From positions 1-64,000 of the forward strand of contig CAZBFP010000010.1 of NCBI GenBank assembly GCA_964491265.1: DNA of 64,000 bases. Direction: 5' to 3'. Positions within the stretch are counted from its first letter, which is position 1. Each line of letters starts with the position of its first letter. A program made the translations under genes and the position numbers. The notes beneath the pieces were generated by a model. That model did not search any database. It worked only from the letters and a program-made list of their open reading frames with translations, and was not told the origin of the DNA. This stretch comes from JBBAGC01 sp964491265 (GTDB taxonomy: Bacteria > Spirochaetota > UBA4802 > UBA5550). This document shows positions 44,478 to 54,262 of this stretch, one piece after another.

Positions 44478-46697
44478 ATGAAATTATTCTATTTTTTATC
44501 AAGAAATATAAGCTATACTTTTTCGGTGGCTTTTTTTACCAATATATTCGGGTGGCTTGCAATTATCTTCTCCTATTTTCTGGCCAGTTCATTTCTTCTT
44601 ATATCTTATGATAAAATCACAAATCATTTTTTTCAATGGCTCCCGCTGATCTTTCTCTCTTTTTCGTTTATTTACTTTGTATTTTTCGGATTCTTTACAC
44701 CGGTTAAAATACCGGCTCTTATGAAAAGACATAGACGAATAAATACCCTCTTCAGCAGAAATTTAAAAGCGGAAGATGCCTACATGAAAAATTCATATGG
44801 AGATTTTTCAGACCTTGTAATGAATAACACCTCCTCCTCTGTAATAATAATTGTTGCAACAGGGGCTGCAATGACTGTGATGGCATTTAATAATTTTTTT
44901 ATAGCAGGGAATTTTACGCTTATTGAGTTTAAATCTACTGTTAAGGTAATTGCACTTGCTTCAGTTGTTGCCACTCTTCTTCTTGGTATGGCAACTCATC
45001 TTCTTACTGAAAATCTTACCAATAATGAACGTGCGGAATTGTACAACGAATTGCTGAAAAAAGGGGTGAAGATTAAACCACATTCACTGATAGGTGTAAA
45101 TGTCAATTTCTACTTTTTTGTTATAATAATGTTTATAATACTTTTTTCGTTTGTAGCTCTCCTGGAAAGACTTCGGATGGATGCTCCCGGGAATATCCTG
45201 ATTCTCGCGGTTTATCTTGCAGGCTCCATACTTCTGGGGCTTATTCTTGCCAGGGTAAATGCCAATTCTATTCTTAAAATTCTAAACGATATGTCCAGGG
45301 TTACAAGGGAGATTGCATCAGGGAAAAGAGCCGGATTCCAGGTCTTGTCACTGGGTAAGGAGTTTTCATCTATCGAGTTTGCCCTTATGGAGATGGCCTG
45401 GGAAATTGAAGAGCATAGAAGAAATCTTGAATTAAAGGTACAGGAGCGGACTGATGACCTGGAAAAGGCAATGACAAGTCTGCGGATCAGGGATGATCAG
45501 ATTCAGAAGCAGCTGGACATGGCCAGTGTGATTCAGCGGAGTATGCTCCCTGACAGGCTCGATGACTGGAATGAGATAAAGTTTTCTGTACGATATAATG
45601 CCATGGAGAAAATCGGTGGTGACTTTTATGATATTTTCCAGCTTAAGGATAACAAAATAGGTGTAATTATAGCAGACGTTTCAGGGCATGGTATCCCAGC
45701 GGCTCTTGTTACTGCAATGGCGAAGATTTCATTTGGAAATGCAGGTGTTCTATATGATTCACCACGGAGAATTTATCAGGAAGTAAATAAAAATATTATT
45801 GAGCACATGAAAACACAGGATTATCTTACCTGTTTTATGGTGGCCATTGATGATGACTACAACGTAACTTATTCAAATGCCAGTCACCAGAAAGCGGTAC
45901 TGTTAAGATCGGAAAGCGGAGAGGTGGAGTATCTCGATACAGGGGGACTATTTATAGGTGCGCTTGAAGAAGCCAGAGACACATACGAGGAAAAATTCAC
46001 CACACTGAACTATGGGGACAGGATAATTCTTTATACAGATGGTATTCCTGAAGCTCAGAATATTGAGAAGAAAGAATATTCCAACGATGGTTTTGAAAAA
46101 TCAATTCTTGCTCACAAAGATAAAGATCTTGAGGAATATACAGAATCTCTCATTGCAGATGTACGGGATTATATGGGGGAAATGGGATCTATCGATGATA
46201 TTACACTCCTTGTAATAGAGCTTGTCTGGGATGAAGCTGTTGATGTTGTTAAAAGCTCAAGGAAAATGGTTGCAGCACATAAGTATCTTGAAGCTATTGA
46301 GGTTCTTGAAAACGGACTGGAAAGATTTCCAGGTAACCAGAAAATCCTGTACAACCTGGCCAAAAACTATTTCAGGGTAAACAATTACAGTAAAGCTGTG
46401 CAGACAATTGAAAAATATATTGAGAAAGACAGAAAAAATAAATTTGCATATTATATCAACGGTGCCTCCTATTACCAGATGATGGATTATAAAGCTGCCG
46501 TTGATCAGTTCAATATGGCTGTTGCCATTGATCAGAATATGGTTAACTCCCTTTTTGCACTTGCCATGTCATATAAAAACCTTGGTGATTATGATTCGGC
46601 AGTACAGATATTTGAGCGGGTAATAAATATTGACTCTGATAATAAAATGGCACTTTTCGAAATCAGGCAGATCGAAAAAATGAAAAATGGCATCTGA
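44478..46697 (+). CDS. Membrane SpoIIE-type PP2C phosphatase with C-terminal TPRs
   Basis: A 739-residue regulator. Six hydrophobic segments (about 10-270), a HAMP-like linker and coiled coil (to about 345), then the PP2C/SpoIIE domain at about 355-580 with metal ligands in GGDFYD (D382) and ADVSGHG (D400). TPR helices follow at about 595-735. Such phosphatases usually dephosphorylate anti-sigma-factor antagonists (STAS). A small STAS-like gene exists at 56548 but is far away. ATG 44478 follows GGAGTAAGT. Confidence 0.87.
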   Translation: MKLFYFLSRNISYTFSVAFFTNIFGWLAIIFSYFLASSFLLISYDKITNHFFQWLPLIFLSFSFIYFVFFGFFTPVKIPALMKRHRRINTLFSRNLKAEDAYMKNSYGDFSDLVMNNTSSSVIIIVATGAAMTVMAFNNFFIAGNFTLIEFKSTVKVIALASVVATLLLGMATHLLTENLTNNERAELYNELLKKGVKIKPHSLIGVNVNFYFFVIIMFIILFSFVALLERLRMDAPGNILILAVYLAGSILLGLILARVNANSILKILNDMSRVTREIASGKRAGFQVLSLGKEFSSIEFALMEMAWEIEEHRRNLELKVQERTDDLEKAMTSLRIRDDQIQKQLDMASVIQRSMLPDRLDDWNEIKFSVRYNAMEKIGGDFYDIFQLKDNKIGVIIADVSGHGIPAALVTAMAKISFGNAGVLYDSPRRIYQEVNKNIIEHMKTQDYLTCFMVAIDDDYNVTYSNASHQKAVLLRSESGEVEYLDTGGLFIGALEEARDTYEEKFTTLNYGDRIILYTDGIPEAQNIEKKEYSNDGFEKSILAHKDKDLEEYTESLIADVRDYMGEMGSIDDITLLVIELVWDEAVDVVKSSRKMVAAHKYLEAIEVLENGLERFPGNQKILYNLAKNYFRVNNYSKAVQTIEKYIEKDRKNKFAYYINGASYYQMMDYKAAVDQFNMAVAIDQNMVNSLFALAMSYKNLGDYDSAVQIFERVINIDSDNKMALFEIRQIEKMKNGI

Positions 46698-46733
46698 TTT
46701 CCGCAGAACCTATAATTTTATTTAAGCGCTTAC

Positions 46734-47804
46734 ATGATGAAACGAACTATTAAAGACCTTGATTTTAATGAAGCATTAACTCTATTCAGGGAGCTGGGGG
46801 AAAAGGAATTCAGGGCTGCACAGCTATTTAACTGGCTCTATGAAAAAAATGTCCCCTCTTTCAGTGAGATGACTAATTTTTCTAAAAATCTCCGGGGAAT
46901 TCTTGATGCTGAATTTGAAGTTTCCCCCCTCACACTGGAAGATAAGCAAATATCCCGAATTGATGGTACTGTTAAGTACCTTTTTAAGACTCATGACGGC
47001 CACTATATTGAATCTGTTTTAATAAAAACTGATATGCACGGTGAAGGGCGTATTACTATCTGTATCTCTTCACAGGTGGGGTGTTTTATGGGTTGCGGTT
47101 TTTGTGAAACTGCTAAAATCGGATTTAAGAGAAATCTTACACCGGGGGAGATACTTGACCAGATCTGTCAGGTTCGAAGGGATTCAGCTTTAAGAAATAA
47201 TAATATTGTTTTTATGGGAATGGGTGAGCCTTTTCTGAATTATGATAATGTTCTTAAGGCTGCAGATATAATGAACTATACTTTCGGATTCCATCTTTCA
47301 GTGAGGAAGATTACTATTTCCACATGCGGTATACATCCGGCCATAGAACGGTTTATTGATGAGAACAGGCCTTACAATCTTGCTCTTTCGCTGAATGATA
47401 CTGATCCAACCAAAAGAATAGTAAATATGCCTGTGGAAAAAAAATACCCTTTTGAGAAAATAGCACGAATGCTTAATCATAAGTTCCCTGTTTCAAGAAA
47501 CAGGCTTACAATCGAATATGTAATGAGGAAGGATAATATCTCTTCTGTTGATGTAAAAAGGCTGAAGCAGATGTTCAGATTTTCCCGGATAAAGCTTAAT
47601 CTTATTCCGCTTAATCCGGGGGAGCATACTCTGCCTGTTCCGGATGAAAATGAGATAAACAGGTTCATCGAAGAACTTCAGATGATGAATATTCCGGTTT
47701 CCATAAGGAAAAGTATGGGACAGGATATTTCAGGCGCATGCGGGCAACTATCAGGACGAAAATATTCAGAAAAACATGTTTCAGAAGAGGTTATTGAAAA
47801 ATGA
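46734..47804 (+). CDS. rlmN: 23S rRNA A2503 / tRNA A37 C2-methyltransferase RlmN
   Basis: Radical SAM enzyme of 356 residues that methylates C2 of adenosine in 23S rRNA (A2503). The iron-sulfur Cys motif CFMGCGFC is C117, C121, C124. Other family marks are GMGEPFLNYDNVL and the C-terminal catalytic Cys in ISGACGQL. Two adjacent ATGs (46734, 46737) exist and both lack a clear ribosome site. Its last bases overlap the PBP gene. Confidence 0.92.
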   Translation: MMKRTIKDLDFNEALTLFRELGEKEFRAAQLFNWLYEKNVPSFSEMTNFSKNLRGILDAEFEVSPLTLEDKQISRIDGTVKYLFKTHDGHYIESVLIKTDMHGEGRITICISSQVGCFMGCGFCETAKIGFKRNLTPGEILDQICQVRRDSALRNNNIVFMGMGEPFLNYDNVLKAADIMNYTFGFHLSVRKITISTCGIHPAIERFIDENRPYNLALSLNDTDPTKRIVNMPVEKKYPFEKIARMLNHKFPVSRNRLTIEYVMRKDNISSVDVKRLKQMFRFSRIKLNLIPLNPGEHTLPVPDENEINRFIEELQMMNIPVSIRKSMGQDISGACGQLSGRKYSEKHVSEEVIEK

Positions 47805-50050
47805 TTTATTTCAACTGGATACTGTCGCGCTGGAAGATCTTTTTGATCTATATCCCTATAACAGCTGTTATTGTTGTTATACTATATGCAGGTTATATAT
47901 ATATTGAATGGATTTCCCAGAGAGAGATAGCTTTAAAAAAATTATCCGGATATAAACTTCTCATTGATAGAACTGAAGAGATGCAGAAGGGATACCCTTA
48001 CACCAGAAGTGATGTGGAGGTAGGGGCTAAAGTCGTTGATATACCTACAAGAATTTATGACAGAAATAATGAAATTATAGGCGAGTTTTTCGAAGAGAAG
48101 AGAGAGATTGTTCCATTCGATTATATTCCCAAGTGGTTAATTAATGGAGTAATAGCAAGCGAGGACCGTGAGTTTTACAACCATAAAGGTATAAGTTATT
48201 CAGGGATTATAAGGGCATTTTTTAAAAATCTTATCAATTTCAGGGTTGTTCAGGGGGGGAGTACAATAACCCAGCAGCTTGCCAAGGTCCTTTTTACTGA
48301 TATGGAGAGAAATCTTAAAAGAAAAATTTATGAAGCCTACTGCGCTCTTGAGATTGAAAAGCATTATGATAAGCAGGACATTCTTTCAATGTATCTTAAC
48401 CTTATATATTTCGGTAATGGTTCATATGGTGTTGAGTCCACATCAAAAATGTTCTTTGGTACATCAGTGAGAGAGCTGGATATAGTTGAATGTGCAATGA
48501 TTGTTTCAACAATATCTAATCCTCTTGTTTACTCACCTCTGTCCAATCTTGGTAATTCAGTCAGCAAAACAGGAAGAATTCTTCAGTCTCTCAGTGATGC
48601 CGGTTTTCTCACTAAAGAGCAGATTGATCCACTTTATAAGGATTTTATAAAAAGATGGGATATAGAAGTCAGCGCTGACCAGAAGAGTGTAACTTCCAGA
48701 ATCGGCAGTTTTTTATACAGTTCCTACAGGATTAACAGGGCTCCTTTTTTTAATGAATCAATAAGAAGACTTCTTGTGGATAAATTTGGTGACGAAGCTG
48801 TAAAAAAAGGGGGCCTTTCAGTTTATACAACAATTGACGCATCAAGTCAGGAGCTGGCAATGAAAAGCCTGCGTAATGGAATATCCTCTCAAAGAGATTA
48901 TCATAAAAATTATGCAAAGAGAATTAAGAATAAAGCCGCTGCAGAAGCAGAGGAGGCTAAGGCTTCCGATATTGAAGGGGGTATGATTTCAATAAATCCC
49001 CATACTGGAGAAATATTATCCTACGCGGGTGGATTTCAGTTTACTACCACTTCCCAGGTAGATAATGTCAGTCAGATCAGGAGGCAGCCCGGATCATCTA
49101 TCAAGCCTCTTGTCTATGCATCTGCAATTGAGACAAAAAAAATTACTCCATCTACCATGTTTGATGACAGGCCTGTAACTTTTGAAAAAGGTTATGCACC
49201 GCAGAATTATGACAAAAAATTTTACGGGAAAATAATTGCTCGCCAGGCACTTGTGAAATCGCTTAACACTATTGCTGTAACAGTTCTGAATATTACCGGA
49301 TATGACAAGGTCTTTTCCTATCTCCAGAAGGGTCTGGATATGAATGACAGTGATTTTAACAGAAGATTTATGAAAACATTATCCTTTGCACTTGGATCTT
49401 ACGAGTTATCACCCTTTGAAAATGTGCAGATCCATGCGATGCTGATAAATCAGGGGAATTTTGTTATACCCTACGGGATAAAATATATTAAAGACTATAA
49501 CGGTAATACTATATGGGATAATGAAAAGGAGATACAGGAGCGGATCAATTCTAATAGAAGAAAATATAATAATATAATAGACCCGGCAGCTGCACGAATT
49601 TCATTGTCCATGCTTGAGGGCGTGAGAGAGCCTGGATCATCAATTCATTGGCTTCTTCGAAAATACGGCATTACTTTCCCCTGTGCAGGTAAAACAGGTA
49701 CATCTTCCGATTTTATCGACGCCTGGTTTGTAGGTTATACAAGCGATCGTGTTACATCCGTATGGATTGGAAACAGGGCCGGGTCAGTATCATTAGGGCA
49801 GGGAAGGTCTGCAAGCGCTGTTTCCGCACCTGTGTGGGCCGAATACATTTCCGGGGTTTATAGAGAGGAAAAACCTGCTGGTTTTAATTCAGACATAGAG
49901 GGTATCACTTCAGAAACAATCTGTATGGAGTCGGGGAATGTAGCCGGACGCAACGGGGAGTGCCCGTCAAGCGCTGTGCAGTTTTTTTATTCAGGAACAG
50001 AACCGGGGAGGTTCTGTGAAATTCATGTTAACAATCAGGGGAGTTTATGA
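47801..50050 (+). CDS. Class A penicillin-binding protein (bifunctional, PBP1 type)
   Basis: Peptidoglycan synthase of 749 residues: one membrane anchor near residues 10-35, glycosyltransferase domain with catalytic E121 (SEDREFYNHKG) and GGSTITQQLAK, and transpeptidase with S432-x-x-K435 (GSSIK), a second-motif SLN (SLNTIAV) and KTGTS near 630. It builds the wall in the periplasm. It overlaps rlmN and is followed by a wall-hydrolase-like gene (overlap four bases). Confidence 0.9.
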   Translation: MIYFNWILSRWKIFLIYIPITAVIVVILYAGYIYIEWISQREIALKKLSGYKLLIDRTEEMQKGYPYTRSDVEVGAKVVDIPTRIYDRNNEIIGEFFEEKREIVPFDYIPKWLINGVIASEDREFYNHKGISYSGIIRAFFKNLINFRVVQGGSTITQQLAKVLFTDMERNLKRKIYEAYCALEIEKHYDKQDILSMYLNLIYFGNGSYGVESTSKMFFGTSVRELDIVECAMIVSTISNPLVYSPLSNLGNSVSKTGRILQSLSDAGFLTKEQIDPLYKDFIKRWDIEVSADQKSVTSRIGSFLYSSYRINRAPFFNESIRRLLVDKFGDEAVKKGGLSVYTTIDASSQELAMKSLRNGISSQRDYHKNYAKRIKNKAAAEAEEAKASDIEGGMISINPHTGEILSYAGGFQFTTTSQVDNVSQIRRQPGSSIKPLVYASAIETKKITPSTMFDDRPVTFEKGYAPQNYDKKFYGKIIARQALVKSLNTIAVTVLNITGYDKVFSYLQKGLDMNDSDFNRRFMKTLSFALGSYELSPFENVQIHAMLINQGNFVIPYGIKYIKDYNGNTIWDNEKEIQERINSNRRKYNNIIDPAAARISLSMLEGVREPGSSIHWLLRKYGITFPCAGKTGTSSDFIDAWFVGYTSDRVTSVWIGNRAGSVSLGQGRSASAVSAPVWAEYISGVYREEKPAGFNSDIEGITSETICMESGNVAGRNGECPSSAVQFFYSGTEPGRFCEIHVNNQGSL

Positions 50051-50907
50051 TCCGCAACATATTAGTCTGTTTTTCTCTTGCTGTTCTGGCACTGTCCAAT
50101 GTTTCATTCAGGTGGCCGCTGAATAATCCGGTTCTAACCTCAACATTCGGTGAGTCAAGGGGTGACCATTTCCATGACGGTATGGATTTTACAAGCTCCG
50201 ACAGCCGGATTTTCCCTGTAAAAGATGGGAAGCTCCTTTATGCCTGGAACAGATCCCTTTTCCCTCTTGAAAATTACCGGGGTGGAGGAAATTATAAAGT
50301 AATTAAACATGATGATGACTATGTGTCTGTTTATATGCATCTACAGGATGGAGAATCCCTTCAGAAAGAATATACTGAAAATGACGTAATCGGACATGCG
50401 GGTAATACAGGGCGATCCTACGGGAGCCATCTCCATTTTTCAATCTTAAACTGGAAACTCCGTTACTCGATCAATTCTTTTAAAGTAATGCCTGAATATG
50501 CTGATATAAAGGCTCCTGAAATATTATATTTTTATATAAGAATTGATGATCGCTATGTGAGGATAAATCCCGATTCCAGTATCCGTCTTACGCAGCATTA
50601 TCCCCTGCTGGTGGAAATAAGAGATTCTGCCTCAGGAAGGGAGCGGCTCGGGATTTACAAAATGAAGGTTCAGTTTAACGGGAAGGAAATTCTTAATACG
50701 GAATATGACAGAATTGATTATTCAGAAAATGGTTTTACAGTAAGCGGAAGAGTCTTTGATGATCTTTTTGATGAGAGGGGTTACTATAAAATACCAGATT
50801 TAAAGTATCAGGAAGGGCTTAATACATTTATTGTGACAGCCCGTGATTTTAGTGGTAATACTGGAGAAAGAATTTTTAAAATCAATGTGAGCCTTGATAC
50901 TGATTGA
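50047..50907 (+). CDS. M23-family metallopeptidase, secreted
   Basis: A 286-residue protein with a signal peptide of about 20 residues. The LytM/M23 core is near the N-terminus: H43xxxD47 and H128-L-H130 for zinc binding (GSHLHF). It probably cuts peptidoglycan crosslinks or acts as an activator. The C-terminal part is an immunoglobulin-like beta region. Its gene overlaps the PBP gene, so synthesis and cleavage are coupled in expression. Confidence 0.85.
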   Translation: MIRNILVCFSLAVLALSNVSFRWPLNNPVLTSTFGESRGDHFHDGMDFTSSDSRIFPVKDGKLLYAWNRSLFPLENYRGGGNYKVIKHDDDYVSVYMHLQDGESLQKEYTENDVIGHAGNTGRSYGSHLHFSILNWKLRYSINSFKVMPEYADIKAPEILYFYIRIDDRYVRINPDSSIRLTQHYPLLVEIRDSASGRERLGIYKMKVQFNGKEILNTEYDRIDYSENGFTVSGRVFDDLFDERGYYKIPDLKYQEGLNTFIVTARDFSGNTGERIFKINVSLDTD

Positions 50908-50943
50908 AAGATAAGAGCTGTTATAATTTCCGGAGGCCAGGTT

Positions 50944-51360
50944 TTGAATAATATATTGCCTTTATTAAGAAGAAAAAATAAAATAAAACAGAGAGAACTT
51001 GCAGTTGTTCTTGAAGTATCTCCTTCATATCTCTGTAAAGTGGAAAAGGGGCTGGTGGACCCTACTGATTCATTCAGGCAGTCATGTGCGGAATATTTTA
51101 ATGAACAGATTTGCACCCTTTTTCCGGAAGAGGTGAAGAAAAAAAATGATATCTATCCTGATGAACAATCTGCTAACAATGTCTGGTCAGCAAGAAGAAG
51201 AAAAAATATAAAGCAGAACAAACTGGCAGAGCTTGTAGGGTGTTCCCCATCCTATCTCTCAAAAATTGAAAAGGGGAAACAGGTGCCAAATGAGAAGTTT
51301 AAAAAAAAATGCGCCAAGGTGCTGAAAATTAAAGAAGCGGAATTATTCCCGGAGAAATAA
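50944..51360 (+). CDS. Double helix-turn-helix (XRE) regulator
   Basis: A 138-residue protein with two tandem XRE-type HTH domains (about 5-60 and 74-130). Each carries a LAVVLEVSPSYLCKVEKG / LAELVGCSPSYLSKIEKG line. TTG 50944 follows GGAGG by seven bases. The two halves are similar, suggesting internal duplication; it may bind a repeated operator as a monomer. Confidence 0.82.
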   Translation: MNNILPLLRRKNKIKQRELAVVLEVSPSYLCKVEKGLVDPTDSFRQSCAEYFNEQICTLFPEEVKKKNDIYPDEQSANNVWSARRRKNIKQNKLAELVGCSPSYLSKIEKGKQVPNEKFKKKCAKVLKIKEAELFPEK

Positions 51361-51370
51361 ATCTTAAGAA

Positions 51371-52627
51371 ATGGATTATCTGATATTTAACATTTTAATG
51401 ATTCTGCTTCTTATGGTATTTTCAGGTTTTTTTTCCGGTACAGAAACAGCGTTGTTTTCATTAAAGAAGGCTGATCTTCATCGGTTTGCCCTGTCGCATA
51501 AGTATACTGAACGGGCCATAGCAGCTTCAATGACCGAGCCTGATAAAATATTGATTACAATTCTTCTGGGTAATCTTTTTGTTAATATTACTCTTTCATC
51601 ATTAACAACATCAATGATGCTTAAATATTTCAGCAATTACGGACATATTATCTCTATAATAATTATTACTCCACTGGTGATCGTTTTTTGCGAAATAACT
51701 CCGAAAATCGCTGCAATTTATTTTCATGTGGGTTTCAGTAAAGTTGCCTTTCCAATTCTTGATTTCTTTCATAAGCTCATCACCCCCTTCCGTAAAATAA
51801 TTATGTTTTTTACAGATATTTTTATTAGAGGGTTCAATCTTAAACTCCAGCACAGCAGTATCACAGAGGATGAGCTTGGCCATGTTGTCAGTAAGGGGGA
51901 AGAGCAGGGCATAATTGATAAAAAAGAGAGTGATATTATTAAAAATGTTATGAGGTTTTCCAAAAGGGAGGCGTCTAATATAATGTATCCCAGAAATCAC
52001 TCTATATTTATTCCTGAAGGCTGCAGTATTAAAAATGCCATGAAAATAATCAATGAAAATGATATTGTAAGGGTTCCTGTATATAGAAATGATCTTGATA
52101 ATATAATAGGTGTTATAGATGCAAGAGATATTATCTCGCCATATTTGGGGTACAAAAAAACCCGTACAATTGATAAATTTATAAAGCCTATCGATTTTTT
52201 CCCTTTTTCTAAAGATCTCAACGAGCTTCTCAATGATTTTTTATCAAAGAAAATACAGATAGCAATTATCGTTGATGAATACGGCGGTACTGCCGGCATT
52301 GTTACACTAAACTCTATTTTGTCCGCTATTCTTGGTAAGGAGTTCGGGAAGTGGGAAACATACAAAAAAAACGAAGTCAGAACTATTGGTGAGGATCATT
52401 TTCTTGCATATGGAGAGATGCAGTTAGATGAATTTAATTCATTTTTCAATGTTGAATTTCAAAGCAGCAATTCCGATACAATTGGGGGCTATCTGATTGA
52501 AAAGTTTGAAAATTTTCCTGACAAGGGTGAAATTATTAGTTTTAATGATCTTGTTATTAAGATCAGAAGCATAAGGAAAAGAAAAATTGAGTTAATAGAA
52601 ATTTATACTTCAGAAAAGGGAATATAG
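51371..52627 (+). CDS. CNNM/CorC-type transporter-associated protein (HlyC/CorC family), copy 1
   Basis: A 418-residue membrane protein: DUF21/CNNM domain with hydrophobic segments in residues 1-165, CBS pair (about 190-320), and CorC/HlyC C-terminal domain (EYGGTAGIVTLNSIL). The family is linked to magnesium and cobalt efflux. The stop overlaps the GTG of a paralogue. Confidence 0.87.
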   Translation: MDYLIFNILMILLLMVFSGFFSGTETALFSLKKADLHRFALSHKYTERAIAASMTEPDKILITILLGNLFVNITLSSLTTSMMLKYFSNYGHIISIIIITPLVIVFCEITPKIAAIYFHVGFSKVAFPILDFFHKLITPFRKIIMFFTDIFIRGFNLKLQHSSITEDELGHVVSKGEEQGIIDKKESDIIKNVMRFSKREASNIMYPRNHSIFIPEGCSIKNAMKIINENDIVRVPVYRNDLDNIIGVIDARDIISPYLGYKKTRTIDKFIKPIDFFPFSKDLNELLNDFLSKKIQIAIIVDEYGGTAGIVTLNSILSAILGKEFGKWETYKKNEVRTIGEDHFLAYGEMQLDEFNSFFNVEFQSSNSDTIGGYLIEKFENFPDKGEIISFNDLVIKIRSIRKRKIELIEIYTSEKGI

Positions 52628-53901
52628 TGGATTCACCTTATTTTATATATTATCTGATTATTATATTTTTTACTTTTTTCTCTGCATTTTTTTCAGGGGT
52701 TGAAACAGCGATTGTATCTTCAAGAAGAATCCCCATTGAAACACTTTCAATAAAGGGGAGCAAGGGTGCTGAGAGAAGTTTGAGGATTCTTGATGATATA
52801 GAAAGCGCCATAGGCATGGTTCTTATTGGTAATAACATTGTAAATATTGGGGCAACTGCCTTTATCACTTATATTGCCACAAAGGCTTTTTATTATAATG
52901 ATACTCAACTCTTTATTGTAACTGTTGTACAGACTGTTATTTTTCTTTTCTTTTGTGAAATTATCCCCAAAATAATTGCTAAGGCTAAAGCCGAAAGCCT
53001 TCTCATATTTCTTTCTTTCCCTATATCATTTTTACTTATAATCTTCCGGCCTATGATATGGCTCTCATTAATGTTTAATGAATTTATAAAAAAGCAGTTT
53101 CGCATCAGTGAGAGAAATATTACCCCTGTTAAATCAAGGGATGATATATCAACCTTTTTCCTGATCGGTAAAAACGAGGGTGTAATAGATGATGATAAGC
53201 ACAACTATGTTTCAGATATACTTTCTTTCAAGTATATTCAGGCTGAAGAGGTGATGACACCCCTGGTTGATGTAATTTCTATTGATAAAACCAAAGGGAT
53301 AAAAGAACTTGTTGGACTGATAGAGAAAACAAAGTTTTCCAGAATTCCGGTGTTTGAACATACACGGGATAATATAACTGGTTATGTTCATTATAAGGAT
53401 ATAATCAAAAATAGAAGTATACAGAGTTTTGATGAGATAATTTTAAACCCGGTTTTTACACCTTCAACAAAGAATATTTTTGAACTCTACCATGAAATGC
53501 ATAAAAATAAAACCCCTTTTCTATTTGTTGTAAATGAGTACGGAGATATTATAGGTATCCTTACTTTTGAGGATATTGCTGAGGAAATTGTAGGTGAAAT
53601 ACATACAGATGATCATCCTGATGAAAATCTTATTCTAAGAGAATCAGACAGAAAATTTCTGGTAAACGGAAGGATTGATATTGAGTATTTTCAGGAGTAT
53701 TTTCTGGTAAACATAGAGAAAAGAAATTTTGAAACACTTGCAGGTTTTCTTAATTATATTGCCGGTGAAATCCCGGAAAAAGGGGATAAGCTGAAATATG
53801 AGGATATTGAATTTATAATTGAAGAAACAGGTTTACGGACAGTAGAAAAGGTATATGTAATACTCCCGCCGAAAAAGAGAAAAAAAACTACTCAACCCTG
53901 A
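52627..53901 (+). CDS. CNNM/CorC-type transporter-associated protein (HlyC/CorC family), copy 2
   Basis: A 424-residue paralogue with the same order of CNNM, CBS (FSRIPVFEHTRDNITGYVHY) and CorC (EYGDIIGILTFEDIAEEIVG) domains. GTG 52627 overlaps the upstream TAG. The last 14 bases overlap the convergent HIT gene. Confidence 0.87.
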   Translation: MDSPYFIYYLIIIFFTFFSAFFSGVETAIVSSRRIPIETLSIKGSKGAERSLRILDDIESAIGMVLIGNNIVNIGATAFITYIATKAFYYNDTQLFIVTVVQTVIFLFFCEIIPKIIAKAKAESLLIFLSFPISFLLIIFRPMIWLSLMFNEFIKKQFRISERNITPVKSRDDISTFFLIGKNEGVIDDDKHNYVSDILSFKYIQAEEVMTPLVDVISIDKTKGIKELVGLIEKTKFSRIPVFEHTRDNITGYVHYKDIIKNRSIQSFDEIILNPVFTPSTKNIFELYHEMHKNKTPFLFVVNEYGDIIGILTFEDIAEEIVGEIHTDDHPDENLILRESDRKFLVNGRIDIEYFQEYFLVNIEKRNFETLAGFLNYIAGEIPEKGDKLKYEDIEFIIEETGLRTVEKVYVILPPKKRKKTTQP

Positions 53902-54247
53902 TCTTCCCGATCATGGGACCCAGGTTCTCTCTTCCGCCGATAATATGCATGTGAAGATGAAAAACCATCTGTCCAGCTGCTTTCCCGTTATTAACAATAA
54001 GTCTGTAGCCAAGTCTGCTCAGATCTTTCAGTTCTGCTATTTTACGCGCAGCTATAAACATATCTGAAAGATAAGCGCTGTGACTTTCCTCTATCGTATC
54101 AACACCTTCAATGTGTATTTTCGGTATTATCAGTATATGTTCCTCTGCAGCAGGGTTAATATCTTTAAATGCAAGTATTGTTTCTGTTTCGAAGACTTTT
54201 TCACAAGGTATTTCACCTGCAATAATTTTACAGAATATACAATCCAT
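53888..54247 (-). CDS. HIT family nucleotide hydrolase (HinT type)
   Basis: A 119-residue phosphoramidase-like enzyme of the histidine-triad family. The HxHxH motif is H97, H99, H101 (FHLHMHIIGG). CIFC near the start is the usual zinc-binding remnant. It hydrolyses AMP-linked substrates in the cytoplasm. Encoded convergently to the CorC gene. Confidence 0.92.
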   Translation of the reverse strand: MDCIFCKIIAGEIPCEKVFETETILAFKDINPAAEEHILIIPKIHIEGVDTIEESHSAYLSDMFIAARKIAELKDLSRLGYRLIVNNGKAAGQMVFHLHMHIIGGRENLGPMIGKIRVE

Positions 54248-54262
54248 TTTTTCCTCCTCTGC

